Source of the DNA: Symbiodinium natans
Lineage: Eukaryota > Sar > Dinophyceae > Suessiales > Symbiodiniaceae
Assembly: GCA_905221605.1 (NCBI GenBank)
Contig: CAJNDS010002127.1
Coordinates: 321,149-385,148 of the forward strand
Direction of reading: 5' to 3'
DNA: 64,000 nt
Positions 8,504 through 19,300 of this stretch are shown piece by piece. Positions within the stretch are counted from its first letter, which is position 1; every line of letters begins with the position of its first letter. The notes under the pieces are model-generated. The model was not told where the DNA came from and searched no databases. It worked only from the letters and a program-made list of their open reading frames with translations. The position numbers and the translations under genes were made by a program.

Positions 8504-11470
8504 CTACACCACGTTCGCCATGTTATCCTCAGCCCCTCCGGCCTCTACGGCAGCGGCATCTTCAGCCCCCCCAGTCCCGGTCTCCTCGGCAACGTCATCT
8601 TCAGCCCCTTGGGTCCCCCCGGCAAAGATGCCACTCACTTTGGCCTGTCCCTTCTTGGTGAACTCCACGATGTACTCGGGATAGACCTGATCTGCCTCGA
8701 ACAGAATGTACTCCCGGGGCCCCTGCTTCTGAGGATTGGCCAGCACACAGGTCTTCCCCAGGCTCTTGGCGCGCACGTGAGCTTGGGCGGCATAGTTCTC
8801 CTCGGTGTAGTGGATGTGCCCACAGGTCGCTCGGCAGAGCAGCACGTAGGAAATCCCATCCGACTCCTTGCAGTAGGACAGGCTTTTGCCGAGGTCCTCT
8901 GCAAGGTACACGCCATCACCGAAGCGCCGGCCATGCGAGAAGGTGGACTTGATCAGGAACCCATCGGTGGCAATGGCCCTCGCGGCTTCCGGGGAGGTCC
9001 CGTGCCAGAGCAACATCTCGTTCAGGCCCGGGGCCATGTTCTCCACACTGATGGCCTCATCTCCATGGAAGTCCGCCAAGATCTTGTCGGTAAGGACATG
9101 GCCACTCTCGGGATCTCCATCCAGCTCGTTGGGCGGCACACAGGCCTGGTTGCTGCTGCTCATGGCCTTCTTCCATCGCAGATACCGGCACCAGAGGCCC
9201 GAGTCCTCCACCCGGTGCACCTCATTCACCTGGCGCAGCTCGCCGCTGCAAGAGCCATCTGCCAACCTCGGTTTTAGGGTTTAGGGTTTAGGGCTTTAGG
9301 GCTTAGGGTTTAGGGTTTGGGGTTTAGGGTTTAGGGGTTTCATCATTTTCGGCCGTCTGCCAACCTCTGGATCAGATCTTTGACATCCTGCTTCACGAGC
9401 CAGTGCTCCCTGAAGTGCTCATGGAAGGGGTTCTTGCCTTAGCTGTCCAGTACCTAGGGGTTTTAAAGGCTAACCTTTGGGATTACAAGGGGAATATATT
9501 AACCCAAAAAGGTTAAAGGTTACCTACTCTACTACTAAGTTGCCCACATTCGTCCAGTAGAGAGGGAGCTCCAGCAAAAACGGCAGCTCCTTCAGGAGAG
9601 GCTGCCTGGCGTCGTCCCGGAACAGGCGCTGGTAGATGACCAGGTACTCGGGATAGATCTGATCTGCGTCGTAGATCACGACCTCCCGGTAGGTGTTCAC
9701 AGACTTGGCGCGGTCTCCGATGGTGCTGTCCGTGTTTCCCGACTGGTAGTGGTCGATGGCGGAAGGCTCTCGATCCAGGGTGTAGTGGAACTTCCCCACC
9801 TGAAGCTCAAGCAAGAAACAGGCCATGAGTTCAGCCTTGCTTCTATGATGCCCCTATTTCAACATGAAGTGAACCGGGAAACATGTGAAACCACCCTGTA
9901 GATATCAATTCGATTTAGGACCAGACAGGCGAGCCGCGCAAATGCGGCAAAGAAGAAGGGCGCGTATGTCGTCGTAGTAGCCGCCTGGCTCGTCCTGCGC
10001 GTACTCATCTGCTTTGGTGCAGCTTTCGCAGAAGTAGAAGCCCTTGCCATACATTGTCCCCGCACCCGACCCAGCAAAGGTCATCTGGAAGTCGTCCTGG
10101 GCAATCCGCAAACCTGCTCGCACTCGGGTGCCATGCCACAGGTAGGTCTCGTTCAGGTCGCCGCGGAGCTCTGCCAAGACCGAGTCCATTCCGTCCATTC
10201 CGGCGTCTCCCATCGCCACGCTCGTGAAGAAGGCCGGGTCGGGGGGTGCGCAGGAGCCGCGGGCCTTGATCTGCTCGCGCCGCGCGACATAGCGGTTGAA
10301 CATCTCCGAGTCCTCGACCCGGATGACCCGCTTCACCTGGAATCCCGTCGGCAGCCCGGGAACTCCCCCTGGTCGCACGCAAGGGCAGCCCCCGGGTGTC
10401 TTGCCATGAGCCTGTGTGGGGCAGGGTCGGTCTTGGGTGGGGATGGGGCGGTAGGTCCTGTCCATGAGGTCCTGGAAAAGCCGGATGTTCTCGAAGCTGA
10501 CGTAGAAGAGCTCATCGAAGGAAAGCTGGTCTCGAGACAAAGACTGGTAGCAAGCATTCCCTCCATTCCCTCCATTCCCTCCGTTCCCTCCGTTCCCTCC
10601 ACTCCTGGCCCAATAGCCGGGCACGACCGAGAAGGCCTCCTCGGACAAGGGCACCAGCTGCAAGGAGGTGAAGTTCCGCACCTTGGCCGCGCCCCCGATG
10701 ACCACGGCCTCCGGACCCGCATCAAGCTGCGGGCCTGAAGAGCGAGAATGCACCTTCCAGCACCAGCATACCAGTGCAGAAATACATCCAAAGAGGCAGA
10801 GGACAATGAGAAAGGCGGCCACTATGAAGCCAGTCAGTTGTGTACCAAGATTGCCGCTACTGCTGTAGCAGTAGCGAACTCCGGGATCGCCACAAGATGA
10901 TGGGCAGGCGCACGTCGTGCACGTCCAGTCGTCCTCATCCTCGCAGCCTGGGCAGTCGCACCGGCCATCGTTGACTTGCCAGAGGTCCACAGCCCAATCG
11001 CAGGCAGCAGAACACGCGAATTTCGGCTCTGGGGTTGTGGTAGTGGTGAAGCAAGCAATACTCTCAGAGAAGCAGTCTTGTGGGCAGCCGCAGGATGCGC
11101 AGGTATGCTCGGATTCGTCGCTGCAGTCTGGGCAATCACACCAATTGTCGTTTTCGTAGCTGGCCGGAACAGGGCAGCCACTGCTGCAGGAGAAGCCTGT
11201 GCCGGAAAAGTTTGTGCCGGAAAAGTTTGTGGCGCTTGAGCCATTTGCGCACCCAGGCACTCGTTGACAACCGAGGTCGGTGCAACCAGCTTGAGGCTGG
11301 CAACTGGAGCAGGTCCAATGCTGCTCATCACTGCAGTCCCAGCAGTCGCAGTCGTCATCGTTCACGAAGCCGTCAAACACGGTGATTCCGCAGCCGCAAT
11401 CAAAATCAAGGCTGGCTGCGCGCCAGCAAAGCTCTGCTGCTGCGAGGAGTGCGAGAAGAGCAGGAGCCAT
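8504..11470 (-). CDS. Type I membrane protein with LDLa-like ectodomain and two PARP-type ADP-ribosyltransferase domains (4 exons)
   Basis: Exons run 11470-9938, 9799-9544, 9437-9365 and 9266-8504; the frame closes over all junctions to give 874 residues. Residues 1-21 look like a signal peptide. Three Cys/Asp-rich modules near 35-57, 100-130 and 155-190 carry DCSDE-like motifs resembling LDL-receptor class A calcium-binding repeats. A hydrophobic helix lies near 212-238, followed by a Gly-Gly-Asn repeat near 291-305. Two ART modules follow, each opened by RVEDS. Module 1 has LWHGT (His446), GKGFYF (Tyr479) and YPEYLV (Glu562). Module 2 has LWHGT (His709), GDGVYLAE (Tyr741) and YPEYIV (Glu818). 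Both keep the H-Y-E triad known from poly-ADP-ribosylating PARPs, so catalysis from NAD+ at the cytosolic face is inferred. The C-tail is acidic and Ala/Gly-rich. The start is the ATG before the signal peptide. The first donor is uncertain by one codon. Ligand and substrate are unknown. Confidence 0.85.
9267..9364 (-). other. Intron 3 of the dual-PARP gene, filled with telomere-like repeats
   Basis: The 98-bp intron begins GTTGGC and ends CCGAG. Its splice junctions lie inside a 16-bp direct repeat, GAGGTTGGCAGAYGGC, with one C/T difference between copies. Splicing gives codons for I-Q-R-L-A-D-G in phase 2. The interior is mostly CCCTAAA-type repeats as read on the coding strand. This looks like an insertion that duplicated its target and took a splice site from each copy. 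Confidence 0.75.
9271..9340 (+). repeat. Telomere-like array, TTTAGGG orientation, intronic
   Basis: About nine degenerate 7-mers (GGGTTTA, GGGCTTA, GGGTTTG variants) lie wholly inside intron 3 of the dual-PARP gene. Confidence 0.85.
9438..9539 (-). mobile_element. 102-bp MITE-like element acting as intron 2 (introner)
   Basis: The element begins CTTAG and ends CTAAG and is bordered by the 4-bp direct repeat TTGC (9434-9437 and 9540-9543). Removing the element plus one TTGC copy (9438-9543) rejoins codons V-G-K-N-P-F between the two ART modules in frame, in phase 1. On the coding strand this makes an intron starting GCAACT, whose GC donor comes from the target duplication, and ending CTAAG, whose AG comes from the element. 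A second copy with a different 4-bp duplication lies at 12721-12825. Introner elements and GC donors are established for dinoflagellates; the transposon class is not known. Confidence 0.8.
9800..9937 (-). other. Intron 1 of the dual-PARP gene, probable GC-AG
   Basis: The open frame of exon 1 runs past CRIC into unrelated residues and a stop, while the expected continuation of the ART fold (VGKFHYT) resumes after CTTCAG at 9799. A phase-0 donor is required. The candidates are GC dinucleotides directly after the TGC codon (intron from 9937) or one codon later (from 9934). No GT donor restores the frame. I see no terminal repeats or telomere-like motif inside. Confidence 0.6.
10553..10605 (-). 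repeat. Coding minisatellite giving a Gly-Gly-Asn run
   Basis: Five head-to-tail copies of a ~9-bp unit (GGAGGGAAY on the coding strand) encode five GGN triplets in the segment between the membrane helix and the first ART module. This is likely a flexible linker and likely polymorphic in length. Confidence 0.8.
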
Positions 11471-11969
11471 GGGGCCTACTGTACTCTGATGTGTCCTTCA
11501 AGCAAGGACGAGCTCGGCTATGCCCCTCGAGCACAAAAATGGCCTGCATACTCATCGCGTCAATGCCAGTGGTGCCTTGACACATCCTGGGCATGCAAAA
11601 GGCAGCCAAGGCCAACGCTGCCGGCAGGGCATGTCAGGGCAGCCATCAGCGAAGCGGACAGCTCTTGAGCATATTTCGCAGGCCTGGGCGAGGAGTGCTT
11701 CAAGGGCCCCCCACCCCCAAAGAACACGATGCCCACGATGCCTCCATCAACCATTTCAGCCTGTGCCCTTTGTTGCTGCTAAGTGGGGGTGTCCGAAGTA
11801 GGGGTACCTTTTTGGGATTCCTTTAAGGGGGATTCTATTCAATTTTTGGTATAAAAGGGATACCTGTTTTGGGAATGGCCCAAGTGATTCTCTCGGAGCT
11901 CTGCGCTGGATCCGGAGGGTGCGCAAAAGGCCCTTCAGGCCGTTCCGTGGCCCTCTTGGGGGTTCTTCA
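11471..11969. other. Upstream flank of the dual-PARP gene, no gene recognised
   Basis: On the coding strand the last ~40 bases before the ATG contain several AG dinucleotides (CAGAG, TACAG, TAG). These could accept a trans-spliced leader, as is general in dinoflagellate mRNAs, but none can be chosen from sequence alone. There is no TATA element. Open frames here exist on both strands and look like shadows. Confidence 0.3.
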
Positions 11970-12189
11970 GGTTTAGGGTTTAGGGTTCAGGGTTTAGGGT
12001 TTAGGGTTTAGGGTTTAGGGTTTAGGGTGTAGGGTTTAGGGTTTAGGGTTTAGGGTTTAGGGTTTAGGGTTCAGGGTTCAGGGTTCAGGGTTTAGGGTTT
12101 AGGGTTTAGGGTTTAGGGTTTAGGGTTTAGGGTTTAGGGTTTAGGGTTTAGGGTTTAGGGTTTAGGGTTTAGGGTTTAGGGTTTAGGGT
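11970..12189 (+). repeat. Long telomere-like array, TTTAGGG orientation
   Basis: About 31 units, nearly pure. A short block of TTCAGGG variants sits in the middle. A small inverted CCCCTAAACCCGAAACCC follows at 12209-12226. Confidence 0.95.
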
Positions 12190-12559
12190 ACCTTATGGTA
12201 ACCGGTAACCCCTAAACCCGAAACCCTTTCAAGGGTCCGCAACCTGCGGATCGAACGCCTCCATACGAACGCCTCCCGCCTTTCTCCCAGTCCACGCTCC
12301 CCCGTTTGGGGGGATCCCTTAATCGTTTCGCGGCGCTAGACAAGGCAGGTCGAATGTCCCGAGAGTGTTTTGGAAGAGCAAACCAGACATGAAACCACAG
12401 CTAGAGCTCCAGAGAGGACGCAGCAAGACAGAATTGCAGCACCACCGCACCGTCGCGAAAGGACGGAAACCAGACCAGCCCAGGTAAGCGAGCGTCTCAA
12501 ACTGTAGCAAATGAGCTCACTGAGAGCGGATTCAAGAAAATTCCTCAGGCCGATTTAGA

Positions 12560-12613
12560 TCCTAAACCATAAACCCTAAACCCTAAACCCTAAACCCTAA
12601 ACCCTAAACCCAA
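12560..12613 (+). repeat. Telomere-like array, CCCTAAA orientation
   Basis: Seven units, pure after the first two. Confidence 0.9.
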
Positions 12614-12720
12614 AAACCGGCGTCCCAACAAAGCAGAACCAACTTTCAGCCAGGCTGAAGCAGGGGCCCTTGGTACCCAGACCCCTGGGGAGGATCCAAA
12701 AAATAGATCCCCTTAATTAA

Positions 12721-12825
12721 CTTAGCTGTCCAGTACCTAGGGGTTTGAAAGGTTAACCTTTGGGATTACAAGGGGAATATATTAATTAACCCAAAAAGTT
12801 AAAGGTTACCTACTCTACTACTAAG
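12721..12825. mobile_element. 105-bp MITE-like element, second copy of the introner family
   Basis: It is nearly identical to 9438-9539 in the same + orientation, again CTTAG...CTAAG, but flanked by TTAA (12717-12720 and 12826-12829). Different 4-bp flanks on two copies of the same termini mark true target duplications. No host exon is recognisable here. Confidence 0.85.
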
Positions 12826-12841
12826 TTAAGGGTACCTAAGA

Positions 12842-13311
12842 ATGACCCAATTAGTATGGGGTACTATTTGGGGGCTCTACTTTTGGGATCCTGCCAGGGG
12901 AACGAGGTGCCCCAAAGTCCGCGTCGTTTGGATTAGGGAGGGAGAAGCAAATTTTGAACCCCACAAAAGCGGAGTACGTTTCCTCATCGTCTTCCTTGCG
13001 TTCTCTGCTCTGCGTTGTTTGACTTCGACGTGGCAGGTGGTCATCTGTGCATTGTGGCAGTGGCTTTTTGTGCAAAACTAACAGCCCTTCTCCCTAAAGC
13101 ATGCTTTGGTTTTCGAAAGTGACAACCCTCTCGGCGACGGTGGGGGTGTCGAAGCGCAAAAACCTGCGCGGGGGATTTTGTTCGAAAGCGACGGTGGTTT
13201 CAGAGGCAACACCACTTGACACGGGCCTCCTGCTTCAACCACCATTCTAGGTGTCACTACATGCGGGCCAGCAACCCACACTTTGTCTCGGAATGTGTAA
13301 CCTGCTACCAC
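12842..13311. other. No gene recognised
   Basis: Overlapping short open frames on both strands (12842-13081 plus; 13078-13311 minus) have no recognisable motif. Confidence 0.3.
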
Positions 13312-13342
13312 AAACCCTAAACCCTAAACCCTAAACCCTAAA
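13312..13342 (+). repeat. Short telomere-like array, CCCTAAA orientation
   Basis: Four units. The imperfect 12-mer TGTGTAACMTGC lies about 20-30 bp outside it on each side (near 13295 and 13374). Confidence 0.85.
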
Positions 13343-13479
13343 CTTGCATGGCATCCTTCCTTGTGTAACATGCCTTCCCTGCTGCGCAAGGTAAGTGGCA
13401 AATACTCTCTGGAGACGTGGACTACTACTCACATGAGTCTGAGCCGACAGACATGTTGGGCATGAGTTTCTTCGATCCA

Positions 13480-13638
13480 GCCCTAAACCCCAAACCCTAA
13501 ACCCTAAACCCAGGATATTGAAGCAGGTTCGACACCCGATTTCGCGCGCTGCTCTTTGAGGTAGACGTCTCTTAGCAGTGTCTTGTGACGAGGTCCTAGG
13601 GTTTAGGGTTTAGGGTTTAGGGCTTAGGGCTTAGGGTT
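13480..13638 (+). repeat. Two short opposed telomere-like arrays
   Basis: CCCTAAA units at 13480-13511 and TTTAGGG units at 13595-13638 point towards each other across an 84-bp island. Confidence 0.85.
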
Positions 13639-14286
13639 CACCATTCGAACTTCTACCACGACGCAATCACAAACAGCACAACCTAGCCTTAATTTTTTGA
13701 GGGGAACCGATGACGGGGTAGTATGGAGGGGGGGTAGTAAAGAAACCCGTGAACAACGAAAGATCTGCTTCCTCTGCCTAGGTGCAGAAGGGAACCCCCC
13801 CTGATGCGCGCTTTTTTTCTGCCCGCATTGAAGAGCTGGACGCTCTTCCCACATACATGAGGGGGACAAGTAGTAGTGTTCGTCCCTGCGAGCAGAACCT
13901 TACTTGCCGTCCAGCAAAACTCGGGCGAATGAGTTCTCCGGGATGCCAGGTGAGCGGCAGGAGGGACCGAAAAAACCTGGGGCGAGGGCCAGCCGAGCCA
14001 GTGGAGCGATATGCCTTTCAACCACGGCGCTTGCACGCATAAAGAGTCCACTGCAACCTTCCTGTACAATCTTTTCTCTGATACTTCGTAAGGCTCCAGG
14101 AGCCTTATGGTGCGACAAGGGGGAGCCCATAATCGCAACTTCATCGGAGCACGCAGGGGATGCAGATGGGCATGCTTCGTGCATCAGAACCTCCCCCTTT
14201 AAACTCTACTCAGGCCCCCTTCTATTTCATGGTGACGTCATGAATGGGCATGCGACTCCCTTCAAGCGTAGGTTTCCAGGGCAGCG
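13639..14286. other. No gene recognised
   Basis: Several overlapping open frames on both strands, none with a recognisable family signature. A few T- and C-runs (13810, 13790) interrupt it. Confidence 0.3.
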
Positions 14287-14733
14287 ATGGCTTCGACCCG
14301 CCTGGAGTTGCAAGAGCTTGCCAGCATCAATCAACTTGAACGGCAAGGTTCCCCTGAAACAGGGCAAGAAAAACTCGGCATCATCGCGACCGAATGCCAC
14401 GGAAGACCGAAGGTCTGCAAGTGCCTTCAAAGTTCTCACAGGCCGTGTTCTGCTAGGCTGAACTCACTCAAGGAGTTTCCACCAAGTAGGGAGCAAGAAC
14501 ACGCTTCCTCGAAGCAACCTCTCATGTTCCGCAGCGCGTGCTGGCAAAAAAATGAAGGGGAACTATCGGGAAGTCTGTCTCCGACAACTCCAATGGCAGT
14601 CGCGTTGGAGCAGCAAGTCTGCTTGCCACCTTCTTCACCGGCATTAAGCGTGGGCACGTGCGAGCAGGACAACACCCTCAAAGAAGCGCCTCAACAGGGA
14701 GATCTCTGGGAAAGAGTAGAAGACAGCCCATAA
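14287..14733 (+). CDS. Hypothetical 148-residue open frame
   Basis: An ATG-initiated frame ending in TAA. The peptide starts MASTRLELQELASI and is Ser/Glu/Gln-rich with no recognised domain, signal or membrane segment. A shorter open frame exists on the opposite strand, and the surrounding kilobase is open in several frames, so this may be chance. Confidence 0.2.
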   Translation: MASTRLELQELASINQLERQGSPETGQEKLGIIATECHGRPKVCKCLQSSHRPCSARLNSLKEFPPSREQEHASSKQPLMFRSACWQKNEGELSGSLSPTTPMAVALEQQVCLPPSSPALSVGTCEQDNTLKEAPQQGDLWERVEDSP

Positions 14734-14768
14734 GCTGCTGGGCTCATGAAGCTGCGGCAGACTCTGGC

Positions 14769-14826
14769 GGTTTAGGGTTTAAGGTTTAGGGTTTAGGGTT
14801 TAGGGTTTAGGGTTTAGGGTTTAGGG
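14769..14826 (+). repeat. Telomere-like array, TTTAGGG orientation
   Basis: Eight units; the second is TTTAAGG. Confidence 0.9.
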
Positions 14827-14978
14827 AGTAGGAGTGAACACCACTTGGAGAGCAGCAAGCTTGCATACTTGACTGAGTGGTCGTCAAAGGGAGACGGACT
14901 GAACATGCCACGCAACAAAGCACCCTCCTCTTCTAGGATTGCAGAGTTCCTCAAAGCAACCCTCAACCCTAGGCCTGA

Positions 14979-15023
14979 GACCCTAAACCCTAAACCCTAA
15001 ACCCTAAACCCTAAACCCTAAAC
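14979..15023 (+). repeat. Telomere-like array, CCCTAAA orientation
   Basis: Six pure units, opposed to the array 150 bp to its left. Confidence 0.9.
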
Positions 15024-15817
15024 AACACTTCTTGAATGCTTCGAAACTGCGGATCGGAGTCGAGCTCAGGGGCTTGGAGGGCTTGGGCGTTTTAGGGGTC
15101 AAGAGCGGTGTAGGGTTTTGCGGTTCACTTAGGGCTTTCAGGGCGGGGCTTGCCGGGCTTCCGGCTTCATGAGCTCCAAAGACCAAGCCGGCGCAACGCC
15201 CACTCCACCACGTCCGACCACCAGGTCTCGCGGCCGCGGGAGGTCAGCAGCGCCACTAGGCCTGGCGCAGATACGCCCGAATGGGCTGCTTCAGCTCCGA
15301 TTCCCTGCAGGGCCCCCACGGCACTGCGGCGTCGGCTTTCCGAGCATGGCCCGCTTTGTCAGAGAGGGGCGGAGGTCCTGAGTGCTGTGGACCCCAGATA
15401 TTCCTTCCCCGCACTGGCGCCTTTATCCGGGGGAGTAGAGCCAGCGCGGCGACAAGGTGCTCTCGGCAAGACAGCAGTTAGCCGGAGTCCTCCGTGACTA
15501 CTGGGCTCCACGAGTCATGCCACAAGGAATTGATCTTGGAGCGCTGCGCAATTCTTGCCACAGCGAGTACACCCTGACACGCACTCCGCAGCGACCGAAA
15601 TCGTACGAGTGGCTTCCAACCTCGGCGTGCGCGGAATCTGCCTGCGGCTCCATCCAGGGAGGGGCATGGACAGAAGCAGCGGTTGCGATTACTCTGCCAC
15701 CTGTCTCACCACAGCCTGCGCACGTGTGATGGGCGGAAGAAGAGCTTGGAAGCTTCAGATAGGGCCGGCAACATCAGAACACACCGCCCGAAACGTGCGT
15801 CAAGGGGCGAAACTTGA
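15024..15817. other. No gene recognised
   Basis: GC-rich, open in all three plus frames for stretches of 60-115 codons, which argues for composition rather than a gene. Confidence 0.3.
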
Positions 15818-15879
15818 ATCCCTGAAACCCCAAGCCCTAAACCCTACACCCCAAACCCTACATGCCAAACCCTAAACCT
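15818..15879 (+). repeat. Decayed telomere-like array, CCCTAAA orientation
   Basis: Units such as CCCTACACCCC and CATGCCAAACCC show advanced decay. Confidence 0.7.
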
Positions 15880-16307
15880 GCCCAGGAGGACCGCAGGGAA
15901 AGAGGAGGAGGCTGGAGGACCCAAATGTGTCGAGCTGAGAGTGGGGCCTCGTCTCCCACGTCGCTCACGGTGGCCATCCTCAAGGGCTCACAAGAAAACC
16001 CCAGCTGACTCCTTTCAAGATGCCTCCCCGGGTGTTCATAGGGGCTCGGGACGCTTTAGCGTTTAGAGGGCAGCCCTACATGCTTGGAGGTTCTGGCCAC
16101 TTGGGATCCTTTGGGTCAAGCGAGAGGAGGTGCTTCTGAGTGGCAGATCCCAGCCTCGAACCGACAGAAGCTGCAGGCACTCCTCTCGCAGAGAGCTCAC
16201 AACACTCCTCTTCAAGGTGCGCGAACAACTCACGAAACTCCTAACTTCGGGAATGTCAGAAGGGCCTGCACCGGGATCCTGTGGTAAGTCCTATCAGTTG
16301 AGATGTT

Positions 16308-19300
16308 CAAACGAGGTTTGAAGGAGTCTTGGCGAGGCAGCTCTGCTGGCACTGCAAGTGAACCTGGCCAGAGTCCCTTGTTCTGCCTTCAAGCCCTTTG
16401 GCAGGAAAGCAAATCCAACCTTGCACCTTTTCGTGCCCAAAAACACGGCCCGGCACTTGCCCTTGCACAACTTCACATGGAGGGGCTGCCAACAAACAAT
16501 GGCTGCCATGGTCCTGCCAAGGCATGGTCGTTGTGGGGCCGGGCCAGGGGAGAGAATCTCCACAAAGCAGACCGCCAACTTGCCATCAGGGTCTGCTATG
16601 CTAAGCCACCGAGCTAGGAGGCGGCCTTCATGAATTCCAAGACTCTACGAACAGTTGTCACTTTGGCGGTTTGCGTGTGGTCCAGAGGACTTGAGCAGAG
16701 GCGGTTGCAGTGATGGGGCAACGATCCGCAAGCTTCTGCTGTGGAGCGCAACCCTGCAGGCCGCTTGCAACCCCGCAAGCAATCCTGCGCATGCGTGCTG
16801 TCACATCCGTCACGTCTTGCGTGCCAGATCATATTGGGGAGACTGCTGGGCGGGTCAAACCCACCAACTCTGGTCCACGACGTGCAAGCTTCGGGAAGCG
16901 GCAAGTACGACAAAGACGCTACCTGACAGAGGCCACAATCAGCTGCTTTCTTCAGCAGCTAGGGCACCACTGGATCAGCAGCATGGCAATGCGCTGGACC
17001 CCTGGCCGACATAGCAGGCCTCTCAGAATTCATTGCGAGTTCACGTCCCGGCCCTGCGAAGAGACCAGGTGCCAGTACGACGTCAAGCAACTCCGGCAGT
17101 TCGTCGCTTCACCTCGCACAAGGAGCCTCCGACCCCCCCCCGGCAAAGATGTGGGTAAAGCTTTTTGCCACGTGCCTCACCACGAGCAAAACGACACCAA
17201 AGGTCCGGAGCATTTCGCAATGCAGCATGCAAGCCCCCAAGCCCAGCAAAGGATGGCAAAAGAGAGCTTTGTAGCATGGAAGGCGCGTCAATCGAGTAAG
17301 AAGGAGGTTGAAGGCATCTTCACTACAGCTTCTCTTTGGCAGGTCGCCGTCTCACCCTTGCAACACGTCGTGGTGCCCAGAAAAGGGCAGCCCAGCACCT
17401 GTCCGTGCACACTTTAACAAGAGAGGGCTAATCAGCTGCTCTCTTCAGCAGCTACGGCACCACTGGAGAAGCAGCATTGCAATGCTCTGGACCCCTGGCA
17501 GACATAGCAAGCATCTCAGAGTTCATAGCGAGGTCAAGCTTGGCCGGATGCCTTCGAAGGCACCCACGAACAGACCGGGTCCCGGCGCGACATCAAGCAA
17601 CTCCGGCAGTCCGTCGCTTCACCTCGCACAAGGAGCCTCCGACCCCCACGGGCAAAAAGAGGTGGGCAAAGCTTTTGCCACGTGTCTCACCACGAGCAGT
17701 ACGACACCAAAGCTCCCGAGCATTTCACAATGCAGCATACAAGCCACCGGGCCGGGCAAAAAGTGCAAAGGACAGCAAAAGAGGGGGCGTGCACGCCTGC
17801 AGCTCAGGAATCACATTGGCTGCTTGTTTGTGTAGCACGGAAAACGTGTCAATGGAGAAGCTAGAAGGAGGTTTGAAGGAGCTTTGACTGAGCTGGCACA
17901 CTCGCTGGCCTCGGCACAACGGAGCCTGTTCAAAGCAAGGGTTCCTGATCCTTGCTTCAAGCACTTTGGCGGTTCGCATTCCGAGCCTTGCAACTGTTGG
18001 TCGTGCCAACAACCAAGCCTGGCGCTTGCCGCTGCACGCCTTCACACGGGAAATCTACTCTTGCACTCTACACCACTCGCCTCCCACAAATCCACTACCC
18101 TTCGTTCGAACTGATGTCGAAGCCAGTGATGGACCTCTTCGGATCGGGAAGCCGGCCATTCCTCAACGGACCCCGGAACTCGAAACCCCAACGTCTAACC
18201 CCTTCAGCGTGGTACTGCTTTGGTCGGGCCAAGGCCTTGCTGTACCGTGCCCGGCCACGAGAGACCCTCTCCACGAAGCAGACCTCCAACTTGCCATCTG
18301 GGTCTGCTATGCTAAGCCGCTGAGCTAGGAGGCGGCCTTCATGAATTCCAAGAGTCGACGAACAGTTGTCACTCTGAATTTGCCGGTTTGCATGTAGCCC
18401 AAAGGACTTGAGCAGAGGCGATCGCAGTGATGGGGCAACGATCCCCAAGCTTCTGCTGTGGAGCGCAACCCTGCAAGCCACTTGCAACGTAAGCAGTCGT
18501 CCCAGTGTGCCCCGGAACCTTGCGTGCTGTCACATCTGTCACATCTTGCGTGGCAGATCATATTGGGGAGACCTCTGGGCGAGTCGACCCCGGCTTTGGT
18601 CACTACGTGCAAGATTGTCAAGAAACGGCAAGCATGACAAAGACGACGCTGGAAAGCTCCTGCCATCAGCTGCTCTCTTCAGCAGCTACGGACCACTGGA
18701 GAAGCAATGCTCTGGACCCCTGGCAGACATAGCAAGCATCTCAGAGTTCATAGCGAGGTCAAGCTTGGCCGGATGCCTTCGAAGGCACCCACGAACAGAC
18801 CGGGTCCCGGCGCGACATCAAGCAACTCCGGCAGTCCGTCGCTTCACCTCGCACAAGGAGCCTCCGACCCCCACGGGCAAAAAGAGGTGGGCAAAGCTTT
18901 GGCCACGTGTCTCACCACGAGCAGTACGACACCAAAGCTCCCGAGCATTTCACAATGCAGCATACAAGCCACCGGGCCGGGCAAAAAGTGCAAAGGACAG
19001 CAAAAGAGGGGGCGCGCACGCCTGCAGCTCAGGAATCACATTGGCTGCTTGTTTGTGTAGCACGGAAAACGTGTCAATGGAGAAGCTAGAAGGAGGTTTG
19101 AAGGAGCTTTGACTGAGCTGGCACACTCGCTGGCCTCGGCACAACGGAGCCTGTTCAAAGCAAGGGTTCCTGATCCTTGCTTCAAGCACTTTGGCGGTTC
19201 GCATTCCGAGCCTTGCAACTGTTGGTCGTGCCAACAACCAAGCCTGGCGCTTGCCGCTGCATGCCTTCACACGGGAAATCTACTCTTGCACTCTACACCA

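Noticed and set aside
8420-9277. 285-codon plus-strand open frame
   Set aside because: It is exactly antisense to the second ART module and has no recognisable motif; a shadow of the real minus-strand exon.
11790-11870. Possible MITE with GGTACC / GGTATCC arms
   Set aside because: Arms pair only weakly and no target duplication or second copy was found.
13294-13386. Direct repeat TGTGTAACMTGC around a short telomere-like array as another introner
   Set aside because: The repeats lie 20-30 bp outside the array, the match is short, and no flanking coding frame is restored by removal.
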